From: Biformimicrobium ophioploci
GTDB taxonomy: Bacteria > Pseudomonadota > Gammaproteobacteria > Pseudomonadales > Cellvibrionaceae
Reading direction: 5' to 3'
DNA: 64,000 nt
NCBI RefSeq assembly: GCF_030270605.1
Contig: NZ_BSYJ01000008.1
Location: forward strand, 1 to 64,000
Shown: positions 30,233-37,640 of the stretch, one piece after another
Position numbering within the stretch: the stretch's first letter is position 1
Layout of the letters: the number at the start of each line of letters is the position of its first letter
Program-made: the position numbers and the translations under genes
The notes under the pieces: generated by a model
Databases searched by the model: none
What the model saw: only the letters and a program-made list of their open reading frames with translations
What the model was told of the DNA's origin: nothing

Positions 30233-30883
30233 ATGTATACCGCCATCACCTTTATTTTCGCAATTCTGGCGCTGCTGTTTATCGTCTGGGGAGCCCGGGT
30301 ACTCCTCAGGGGCAGCTGGGTGCTGGGTTTCCTGCGGGGCGCGACCGGGCTCTCCCTGATCGCAGGGGCCCTGTTTATCCTTACCGTAGCGGCCGATATT
30401 TACAGCTACAAACACCTGCTCACAGAGAAAAGTATCGCCACCGTTTCTTTCGTAAAGACTGGTGAGCAGGAATATCTGGCGAAGTTTGCCGACGAGGACG
30501 GGCTTTCCCAGTCGTTTACCGTGCTGGGGGATCAGTGGCAGATTGATGCGCGCATGCTCAAGTGGAAAGGCCCGGTAGCCGGCTTTGGTGTGGAGCCAGC
30601 CTACCGGCTCGACCGCCTGAGTGGGCGATACCTGACGCTGCAGGACGAGCGCGAGAAGGCGGAATCAGTGCATACCCTGGTTGAGAGCGATTTTGGTGTC
30701 GACGTGTGGTTCTGGGTCAAGTCGAGTGGGCGCCTGGGAGCCTTCGCCGATGCAGAGTACGGCAGCGCGACCTTCCTGCCGATGGAAGATGGTGCCGTGT
30801 ACGATGTGCGCATGAACCAGGAGGGTTTGGCAGCCCGGCCACTGAACAACCAGGCCAAACGCGCGCTGGGTGAGTGGGATTGA
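30233..30883 (+). CDS. Hypothetical membrane protein (cation-efflux-pump-like annotation family)
   Basis: I do not recognise a function. The 216-residue product begins with two hydrophobic helices (about residues 3-20 and 36-54), followed by a soluble region of about 160 residues rich in beta-type sequence, ending in QAKRALGEWD. The soluble domain probably faces the periplasm or cytoplasm depending on topology. AAGG lies 9 nt before the ATG. It is 24 nt behind nudC and ends before a strong terminator, so it probably belongs to the fimL-nudC transcript. Similar small membrane proteins next to sohB occur in related bacteria, but no role is established here. Confidence 0.75.
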   Translation: MYTAITFIFAILALLFIVWGARVLLRGSWVLGFLRGATGLSLIAGALFILTVAADIYSYKHLLTEKSIATVSFVKTGEQEYLAKFADEDGLSQSFTVLGDQWQIDARMLKWKGPVAGFGVEPAYRLDRLSGRYLTLQDEREKAESVHTLVESDFGVDVWFWVKSSGRLGAFADAEYGSATFLPMEDGAVYDVRMNQEGLAARPLNNQAKRALGEWD

Positions 30884-30912
30884 AGCACAATGCCCAGCAA
30901 TTATTACCGATC

Positions 30913-30940
30913 AAAAACTGCTCCATCTGGAGCAGTTTTT
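30913..30940 (+). terminator. Rho-independent terminator upstream of sohB
   Basis: AAAAACTGCTCC (30913-30924) pairs with GGAGCAGTTTTT (30929-30940) around ATCT, ending in five T residues. Confidence 0.92.
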
Positions 30941-31002
30941 GTATATGCCCGCCATCAAAGCGATAATCGGGCCAGAACAAGATTGAATCCCGTGGAGGCA
31001 CA

Positions 31003-32175
31003 GTGGAATTTTTGACCGAATATGGACTGTTTCTGGCCAAGGCCATCACGATAGTGATCGCCATTGTGGCGATCATGTCTGTGGTAGTGGCGAATCGCGA
31101 GCACATGAAGGACCGGGGCCAGGGCAAGATCAAGGTCACCAACCTGAATGACCGCTATGACGCGATGCGGGACAGTCTGCTGGCCGCAGTGCTGGACCCG
31201 GCTGAACTGAAGTGGCAGCACAAGCAAAAACAGAAAGAAGAAAAGCACGCCGCGAAGGAAAAGCACAAAGCGCTCAAGGCTGCTCACAAAGCTGAGAAAA
31301 AATCAGGCAAAGACAAGCCTGTTGTCGATGCAGGTGCAGATCACCAGCCGCAGCTGCAGGCGGAAGCCGACGCAGAGGCCGGTGACAGTACAGAGGTTGC
31401 CGGCGGGAAAGAGGGCCGGCGTGTGTTTGTCGTCAAGTTTAATGGCGACATCAAGGCGAGTGCGCTGGCCAATTTGCGCGAGGAAATCACGACCATCCTC
31501 AAGGTGGCAGACAAGGACGACGAGGTTGTCGTTTGCCTGGAAAGTCCCGGCGGTATGGTGGCGAATTACGGCCTCGCGGCGAGCCAGTTGACCCGGGTGC
31601 ACAAAGCCGGTATTCCGCTCACGATCGCCGTCGACAAGGTTGCCGCCAGCGGTGGTTATATGATGGCGTGCGTCGGCGACAAGGTACTGGCAGCCCCGTT
31701 TGCCATGCTTGGCTCCATCGGCGTGGTTGCCCAGATACCGAACTTCAACCGCCTGCTGAAGCGCAACGACATTGATATCGAATTGATGACTGCGGGCGAG
31801 TACAAGCGCACTCTGACCATGTTTGGCGAAAACACTTCCGAAGGGCGCCAGAAATTCCAGGAAGATATCGATGATATTCATCGCCTGTTCCAGCACTTCA
31901 TTAGTGAGTATCGTCCTTCTCTGGACGTGAATCGCGTAGCCACCGGTGAAGTCTGGTTTGGCAAGGAAGCGCAGGACCTCGGCCTGATTGACGGTATCCA
32001 GACTTCTGACGAGTACCTCACCAACTGCGCGGAGAACCACGACCTGTACCTGGTTGAGTACAAGCACCGTCACCTGCTGCCGCAAAAGCTGGCCGCGGCA
32101 ACGCAGAATATTGTCGAAGGCGCTTTGTCGCGGGTTTTGACGCGCCTCGAGGCGCTGCGTCACCACGCACAGTAA
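31003..32175 (+). CDS. sohB: SohB-type inner membrane S49 peptidase
   Basis: SohB (390 residues) is a signal-peptide-peptidase-A relative of family S49. One N-terminal membrane helix (about residues 7-30) is followed by a lysine-rich, probably coiled stretch (about 68-105). The S49 domain holds the serine S216 in KVAASGGYMMACVGD and the lysine general base K268 in GEYKRTLTMFGENT. The GTG start follows GGAGG by 4 nt. E. coli SohB is about 350 residues; the extra length is mainly the lysine-rich linker. The AcuI-type oxidoreductase gene downstream is also its neighbour in Pseudomonas. Confidence 0.94.
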   Translation: MEFLTEYGLFLAKAITIVIAIVAIMSVVVANREHMKDRGQGKIKVTNLNDRYDAMRDSLLAAVLDPAELKWQHKQKQKEEKHAAKEKHKALKAAHKAEKKSGKDKPVVDAGADHQPQLQAEADAEAGDSTEVAGGKEGRRVFVVKFNGDIKASALANLREEITTILKVADKDDEVVVCLESPGGMVANYGLAASQLTRVHKAGIPLTIAVDKVAASGGYMMACVGDKVLAAPFAMLGSIGVVAQIPNFNRLLKRNDIDIELMTAGEYKRTLTMFGENTSEGRQKFQEDIDDIHRLFQHFISEYRPSLDVNRVATGEVWFGKEAQDLGLIDGIQTSDEYLTNCAENHDLYLVEYKHRHLLPQKLAAATQNIVEGALSRVLTRLEALRHHAQ

Positions 32176-32217
32176 ATGTTTTTTGCATAAACGCTGCATT
32201 ATACGGGGGAGTTGGCC

Positions 32218-33219
32218 ATGGAAGGTACATTCAGGGCGCTGCGGGTTGAGGAAGTGGCACCGGGCAAGTTCGACCAGCGCATTGAGTCGCAGGAGATAGA
32301 TGCACTGCCCGCGCATGAATTATTGATTGAGGTCGAGTACTCGTCACTGAACTACAAGGATGCGCTTTCCGCATTCGGGCAGCCCGGTGTTACCAGGGAG
32401 TATCCGCACACGCCGGGTATCGATGCCGCAGGCAGGGTGCTTGAGGATGCCAGTGGCACCTTCCAGCCGGGCCAGCAGGTACTGGTGACCGGTTACGATC
32501 TCGGTATGAATACCGCCGGCGGCCTTGCCGAGCGTATCCGTGTACCCGCGTCCTGGGCGGTTGCCTGCCCCGAATCGCTGGGGGCGCGCGATGCCATGGC
32601 GCTCGGGACTGCAGGCCTGACCGCCGGCCTGTGTGTACAGAAATTGCTGGCCGCGGGCGCGACCCCGGAGGGTGGAACCGCGGTGGTTACCGGGGCGACC
32701 GGGGGCGTCGGTTCAATAGCGGTCGCGTTGCTGGCGAAGCTCGGTTTCCGGGTGGCTGCGGTGACCGGCAAGCTGGAGTCCGCGGAATTCCTCACGGCGC
32801 TGGGGGCAGAAAAGATCATCGACCGCGACATGCTCGCGGAGTATTCGCCCAGGGCACTGGTCAAACCGCAGTGGCAGTGGGGCGTCGATTCAGTTGGTGG
32901 GGAAACCCTGTTTAACCTGATCAAGGCGACCGGTTACGGTGGCGCGGTCGCGGCCTGCGGTCTCGCAGGCGGTGCCCAGTTCAATGCCAGTGTGTACCCG
33001 TTCATCCTGCGGGGTGTCAGCCTGCTGGGCATTGACAGTGTGGAGCAGCCGTTGTCGGCCAAGGCCGCTGTGTGGGAAAAACTCGCGGGCGAGTGGAATA
33101 TCGGGGAAAAGCTTGCTCGAATCACGGAGGAGCTTAGCCTGGCACAGGCGCCGGAATTCCTCGCCCGTTTGCACCGGGGCCACGGTATCGGTCGCTACAT
33201 CGTCAATCTCAACAAATAG
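32218..33219 (+). CDS. acuI: YhdH/AcuI-type NADPH-dependent oxidoreductase (acryloyl-CoA reductase family)
   Basis: This medium-chain dehydrogenase/reductase (333 residues from the ATG at 32218) lacks the zinc-binding cysteines of alcohol dehydrogenases, as quinone-oxidoreductase relatives do. The N-terminal catalytic fold shows EYSSLNYKDALSAFGQPGVTR and PHTPGIDAAGRV. The nucleotide-binding loop is VVTGATGGVGSIAVALLAKLGF. AcuI/YhdH proteins reduce acryloyl-CoA to propionyl-CoA with NADPH, detoxifying the reactive thioester formed in DMSP or 3-hydroxypropionate metabolism. GGGGGAG precedes the start. The family is firm; the exact substrate is inferred. Confidence 0.88.
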   Translation: MEGTFRALRVEEVAPGKFDQRIESQEIDALPAHELLIEVEYSSLNYKDALSAFGQPGVTREYPHTPGIDAAGRVLEDASGTFQPGQQVLVTGYDLGMNTAGGLAERIRVPASWAVACPESLGARDAMALGTAGLTAGLCVQKLLAAGATPEGGTAVVTGATGGVGSIAVALLAKLGFRVAAVTGKLESAEFLTALGAEKIIDRDMLAEYSPRALVKPQWQWGVDSVGGETLFNLIKATGYGGAVAACGLAGGAQFNASVYPFILRGVSLLGIDSVEQPLSAKAAVWEKLAGEWNIGEKLARITEELSLAQAPEFLARLHRGHGIGRYIVNLNK

Positions 33220-33364
33220 GTACTCACCGGTCCTGCGGGGCTGTCTCTTTTTTCGACTATGCTGGGATTAAGGCGCCGATTTCGTTGCGCCGTTTTCTTA
33301 TATCCCGGCGCGCGAGCCTTGCCTGCCCGCGATTCCGGGGGACCGGACATCAGAGGTGTAGGCG

Positions 33365-33925
33365 ATGGCCCAATCTGCGCGCAATGAGCTTTCAACCACA
33401 GTCGGAACTTCTGTTAGTGGGCTGGTGCGACCGCTGTTGAGGTGGATGGGCGCGCTTGTTGTCGGCGCATTGCTATCCGGCGCCTTTGTTGCGAACGCGG
33501 CGCCCGCGGGTGGCAAGGTGACTGGCACCGCCGCCTGCAAGGATCGCGTGGCAAAACTGCCGGAGGGCGCACGCTTTCACGTTCAGCTGCTGGACGTATC
33601 CCAGGGGATGATTCCCGCGCGCGAAATCGCCTCCCATGAGCTGGTCAACGTCAAGAAGACACCGATCCAGTTCACGATGATGTTCGACCCCCGCCTGATT
33701 CAGGAAAACCATTCCTACGCCGTGGTGGCTTCCATCTATAAGGGGGACACGCTGCTTTACCGGACCGTTGAGGAGTACCGCGTACTGACCAAAGGTGCCG
33801 GCAATGAGGTGGATGTCATGCTCAGCATGACCCGTGAACCCGGCGCAGTGCCCAAGCCGCGGCTGCGCCCGCGCAAGCGAGAGAAAGTCGCCATGCTGCT
33901 GGACGACGTTTTCTGGAAGAGTTGA
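33365..33925 (+). CDS. Secreted YbaY/YscW-like domain protein
   Basis: This 186-residue protein has a long N-region and a hydrophobic signal segment (about residues 28-46, MGALVVGALLSGAFVANAA) probably cleaved after ANA-A. The mature part resembles the YbaY/YscW domain: FHVQLLDVSQGMIPAREIASHEL, then PIQFTMMFDPRLIQENHSYAVVASIYKGD. This small beta-sandwich occurs in envelope lipoproteins and the type III pilotin YscW. No lipobox is present, so it is likely periplasmic. The tail is basic (PKPRLRPRKREK). GAGGTG precedes the ATG. The role is unknown. Confidence 0.72.
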   Translation: MAQSARNELSTTVGTSVSGLVRPLLRWMGALVVGALLSGAFVANAAPAGGKVTGTAACKDRVAKLPEGARFHVQLLDVSQGMIPAREIASHELVNVKKTPIQFTMMFDPRLIQENHSYAVVASIYKGDTLLYRTVEEYRVLTKGAGNEVDVMLSMTREPGAVPKPRLRPRKREKVAMLLDDVFWKS

Positions 33926-34043
33926 TTCCGGAACAGCTGACCGAGATCAGGAATTCGTGTCGCGCTGAACTACCTTAACCCGACGGGACGACTTAAACTG
34001 GAGTCGGATAACAAGGATAGTATGAAGGGGTTGGGCGACGTCT

Positions 34044-35324
34044 GTGGCAAAACAGAAAGCAGAAAAGGCCGGTGCGGATGAAAATCAGGACGTATCTGCA
34101 ACCACCAATAGCGCTCTGATCCTTTCCGGTGGTGGTGCCCGCGCCGCTTACCAGGTTGGTGTGCTCAAGGCCCTGGCGGAGCTGACTCCGCCCGACAGGC
34201 CCAATCCGTTCAATATCATCTGCGGCACCTCTGCCGGTGCCGTCAACGCCATGTTCCTGGCGGGTTACGACGGCGACTTCAAGGCATCGGTCGATCACCT
34301 CTGCTCGCTCTGGCTGAATATCACTGCCGACCAGATCTATCGCACCGAGTGGTACAACGTGGTCGGGAACCTGCTTTCCTTCAGTGGCTCGCTGTTGCAC
34401 CGTGGTATCGGCCGTGGGCGGCCGCTGGCGATGCTCAATAACTCACCGTTTCGTGAATTTATCTTCGAAAAACTCGATTTTGGAGTTATCCAGCGCAAGA
34501 TCGATAGCGGCATCTTGCGGGCACTCTGCGTCAATGCCATGTCCTACAGCGAAGGTGAATCCGTGAGTTTCTTCCAGGGTGGGCCTGAGCTGAAAGAGTG
34601 GCGCCGCTTCCGCCGCTACGGTGTACGCGCCCGGCTCAATATCGACCACCTGATGGCATCACTGGCAATTCCGACGGTTTTTCCTACGGTTAAGATAGGC
34701 AGTGAGTATTTTGGCGACGGCGCAGTACGACAACTGGCGCCCATCAGCCCGGCGCTCCATCTGGGCGCTGACCGAATATTTGTTGTCGGTGTATCCGATA
34801 ATCGCAGCCCGGTCCATTGGGGAAAGCAGAGATTGCGGCCAAAGCATTCTCCCAGCATTGCCCAGATCGGGGGGCATTTATTCAATGCAGCCTTTATCGA
34901 CAGCCTTGAAGGCGACCTGGAACACCTGGAGAGGGTGAACCACCTGCTGGAAGCGGCTGAAGAGAAAGGTGGCAACCTGGATACGCCACTGCGCCCCGTG
35001 GAAACGGCAGTGATTGAACCGTCACAGAGCCTTGAGGATATCGCGGCGCGCAAAGTGCAGCATCTTGCTGGAATCCTGCGCTTTATCTTTCGGGCGACTG
35101 GAGGGACCAATACAGGTGGCGGCGCCTCACCGGCGAGTTACCTGTTGTTTGAACGTCCGTTTACCAGCGAGTTAATAGACCTGGGGTACCAGGACGCGAT
35201 GTGGGCACAGGACAGCCTGCGCCACTTCCTGCGACCCCCTGAGCAGAAAGAGGAACCTCGCAAGACGTTCTTTGGCCTGCGAAGGAAAACGGTGACGGAA
35301 GATGCTGACGAAAATCCAACCTAG
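34044..35324 (+). CDS. Patatin-like phospholipase (RssA-like)
   Basis: This 426-residue patatin-family acyl hydrolase has an oxyanion loop LSGGGARAAYQVGVLKAL, the nucleophile S63 in the GTSAG elbow, and the dyad aspartate D225 in FGDGAVRQLAP, so it should be active on lipid esters. No signal peptide is seen, which suggests a cytoplasmic or effector-like protein. The C-terminal third (after about residue 270) is less conserved and ends in a basic tail. The GTG at 34044 is taken as start because the ATG at 34022 is out of frame. The last 23 nt overlap the start of the next gene, implying translational coupling. Confidence 0.88.
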   Translation: MAKQKAEKAGADENQDVSATTNSALILSGGGARAAYQVGVLKALAELTPPDRPNPFNIICGTSAGAVNAMFLAGYDGDFKASVDHLCSLWLNITADQIYRTEWYNVVGNLLSFSGSLLHRGIGRGRPLAMLNNSPFREFIFEKLDFGVIQRKIDSGILRALCVNAMSYSEGESVSFFQGGPELKEWRRFRRYGVRARLNIDHLMASLAIPTVFPTVKIGSEYFGDGAVRQLAPISPALHLGADRIFVVGVSDNRSPVHWGKQRLRPKHSPSIAQIGGHLFNAAFIDSLEGDLEHLERVNHLLEAAEEKGGNLDTPLRPVETAVIEPSQSLEDIAARKVQHLAGILRFIFRATGGTNTGGGASPASYLLFERPFTSELIDLGYQDAMWAQDSLRHFLRPPEQKEEPRKTFFGLRRKTVTEDADENPT

Positions 35325-36000
35325 GCGTATTGCTGCGCTGCTCGCTTCCATGGCCATGGCAGCCACCTGCTCGGCAGGCAGTGCGGCTCCGCAGTCCGGT
35401 GGAAACTTCCAGAAGAACCAGGTGCCCCTCGCGGGTGCCGCACAGAAGTACGAAAAGCTGGTGGTGCAGGCTCGCAAGATGTCCTTCACGCTCGACTTCG
35501 GCAAACTGCGTGATGCCTACCGTCAATCCGGCCAGTTCAAGCGTGCTGCTGAAACCGCCGCGATTCAACTGCCGCTGATCTATGAGGCAATCAGTGAGGA
35601 CGACTACAAACGCTGTCTGGAGGTGGTGGACAGCTACCTGCGTGCGGACTTCATGAGCATGGAGGCGCACATTGCCGGCATTCGTTGCAGTAGCCAGTAC
35701 CAGGCGCTGGAGCGGGAGGACTTTCACCTGTATATGGTCGGCGGCCTGATCGACTCCATCGAGCGTAGTGGCGACGGCCAGACCGTGGAAACGGCTTACA
35801 AGACCCTGAACTTCGCCGAGTCCAAGGGCTTTCTGCTGTTAAAGGGCTATGAAATCACCGGGCGCTGGGTGGAGCAGCATGGCACTGCATTCGTCGATCG
35901 CATGGAAGTACGCGAACCCGGTACCGGGCGCCGCCATTCCCTGTATTTCGATATCAGCGGGCAGTCGCTGGTCAAAAGCCCGGCGCAAAGCGCACGCTAG
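35302..36000 (+). CDS. Secreted DUF4919-like protein
   Basis: This 232-residue protein has a signal peptide (basic RR, then AALLASMAMAATCSAGSAA). The mature region contains FTLDFGKLRDAYRQSGQFKRAAE and several helical segments and resembles DUF4919 proteins, whose function is unknown. The C-terminal LYFDISG is typical of that group. It overlaps the patatin-like gene by 23 nt on the same strand. Such strong coupling suggests a shared process, possibly handling of an envelope lipid, but nothing in the sequence shows that directly. Confidence 0.65.
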   Translation: MLTKIQPRRIAALLASMAMAATCSAGSAAPQSGGNFQKNQVPLAGAAQKYEKLVVQARKMSFTLDFGKLRDAYRQSGQFKRAAETAAIQLPLIYEAISEDDYKRCLEVVDSYLRADFMSMEAHIAGIRCSSQYQALEREDFHLYMVGGLIDSIERSGDGQTVETAYKTLNFAESKGFLLLKGYEITGRWVEQHGTAFVDRMEVREPGTGRRHSLYFDISGQSLVKSPAQSAR

Positions 36001-36030
36001 TTGATGATCGGCAGTCGCTGCCAGTTGTGC

Positions 36031-36056
36031 GGTCTGCTCTACGTTTAGAGCAGACC
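36031..36056. terminator. Perfect 11-bp hairpin between convergent genes
   Basis: GGTCTGCTCTA (36031-36041) and TAGAGCAGACC (36046-36056) pair fully around CGTT. The stop codon of the minus-strand phospholipase gene (36045-36047) is inside the hairpin. There is no T-run, so it may act as a pause or protective hairpin for both convergent messages. Confidence 0.5.
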
Positions 36057-37547
36057 CTCGATTGGCAGCAGTCCTGTCACGGTCGCGCCAAGGCGCCTCC
36101 AGAAACCCGCATCGGGCTCTGACTTGTACACGGACCCGTCCGGTGCATGCCAGACAATCTCGCCACCCTGCAACCGCAGGATAAAGGTTTTCTTGCGGAC
36201 ATCGTCGAGGAAAGCCCTGGATAGCTCCTGCGATAATCTCTCTGACTCAATAAATATTCCCACCTCCGTATTCAGGAATACGGACCTTGGGTCCATATTG
36301 AACGACCCGGCAAACGTCGATTTTTCGTCGATGCTGATCACCTTGGCATGGAGGCTGCTGCGCTGCGGTACCACGGTGTCCGAGTTTTCTGACTCTACCG
36401 GCACCATCAGCGTTTCATAAAGATGCACACCGGCTTCCAGTAATTGCTTGCGGTACTTGCGGTAGTGGCCGTGGACGGGGAAGGCATCGGTGGAAGCGAG
36501 GGAGTTGGTCAGGATGTGTATGTCCATGCCGCGCCTGGCGGCGCTGGCCAGCGCCTCTGCGCCATTCTCTCCGGGTACGAAATAGGGCGATACCAGGATC
36601 AGCAGCTCGGACGATTTATTCAGCTCATCGACAATATCGCCCAGCATGAATTTCCGGTAGTGCTCCTTGTCCAGCAGGATCTTGTCCGGTGGATCGTGCA
36701 GTAGTGACGCATCCCCCCAGTACCAGAAGTGGTAGTCCTGTGTCAGCGCGCGAGCCAGGCGAGATTGCCCAACGTGCCTCAGGTGGGCCTGCTTTGTAAC
36801 GCCACTTTCCTCGCTGCGTTCCTGTATTTTCCGCTCGGGCACCACTGTAATGTTCCGAAGTGGGAAGGCCAGTTGGTGGTTCCAGTACAGGTCGAACTGA
36901 CCCGAGACTTCACTGACAACAGGGCCGATGGTAATGAAGTCGAAGTCACCAAAAGCAATGGTGGTATTGAGGCCGAAGTATTCATCGCCGATGTTGCGCC
37001 CGCCAACAAAGGTCACGATGTTGTCGATCGTAAGCGTTTTGTTGTGCATGCGGCGATTAAGCCGGTCGAAATCTCCCAGAAGCTGCAACAGCCTGCGTTT
37101 GCGTTTGGCAAAGGGATTGAAGAGGCGAACCTCGATATTGGGTTCCTTGTCGAGCAGCGCGAGTAAAGGGTCCACCCCCGCGTTGTTCATGTCGTCAATC
37201 AGCAGGCGCACCCTGACGCCACGCTGTGCCGCACGCAGCAGTGCTTCGCTGATTACCTGGCCGGTATCGTCATTGCGAAAGATGTATACCTGGAGGTCTA
37301 CGCTTTTGCTGGCGGCGCGAATGGCTGCGATCCTGGTGTGGATTGCATCCCCCGGGTGAGTGAGCGGAAAAACACCGGTCTTGTCCGGGCGAGATGCGCG
37401 TAAGTTGGCAATATTGCCTGCCAGGCGGGAATTGTCCGGTGCGGAAAGGTATTGACTGGGAAATACGGGATTCGCAGGCAACTGCGCGGCGCAGCCCGTA
37501 ACGAGAATACTCAGCGCAATGAAAAAGGCTCTGGCTTGGGCGCGCAT
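36045..37547 (-). CDS. Phospholipase D family lipoprotein (cardiolipin synthase-like)
   Basis: The start is taken at the ATG at 37547 (500 residues), which puts the signal sequence first; an upstream in-frame start would add 17 residues. The lipobox LVTGC gives a lipidated cysteine near residue 19. Two HKD motifs of the PLD superfamily are present: MHNKTLTIDNIVTFVGGRN and LHAKVISIDEKSTFAGSFN. The arrangement resembles ClsC/YmdC-like cardiolipin synthases and secreted PLD lipoproteins. It probably works on phospholipid headgroups at the periplasmic face. It ends convergently 45 nt from the DUF4919-like gene. Confidence 0.85.
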   Translation of the reverse strand: MRAQARAFFIALSILVTGCAAQLPANPVFPSQYLSAPDNSRLAGNIANLRASRPDKTGVFPLTHPGDAIHTRIAAIRAASKSVDLQVYIFRNDDTGQVISEALLRAAQRGVRVRLLIDDMNNAGVDPLLALLDKEPNIEVRLFNPFAKRKRRLLQLLGDFDRLNRRMHNKTLTIDNIVTFVGGRNIGDEYFGLNTTIAFGDFDFITIGPVVSEVSGQFDLYWNHQLAFPLRNITVVPERKIQERSEESGVTKQAHLRHVGQSRLARALTQDYHFWYWGDASLLHDPPDKILLDKEHYRKFMLGDIVDELNKSSELLILVSPYFVPGENGAEALASAARRGMDIHILTNSLASTDAFPVHGHYRKYRKQLLEAGVHLYETLMVPVESENSDTVVPQRSSLHAKVISIDEKSTFAGSFNMDPRSVFLNTEVGIFIESERLSQELSRAFLDDVRKKTFILRLQGGEIVWHAPDGSVYKSEPDAGFWRRLGATVTGLLPIEGLL

Positions 37548-37640
37548 TACTTCCGTTTGATCGACAACCCTTGTCCAGATCTTAGACCATAAGACCAAAT
37601 GGCTTCAGCAGAGGGTTGTGCCGCGGACCGGGCCCAAAAA

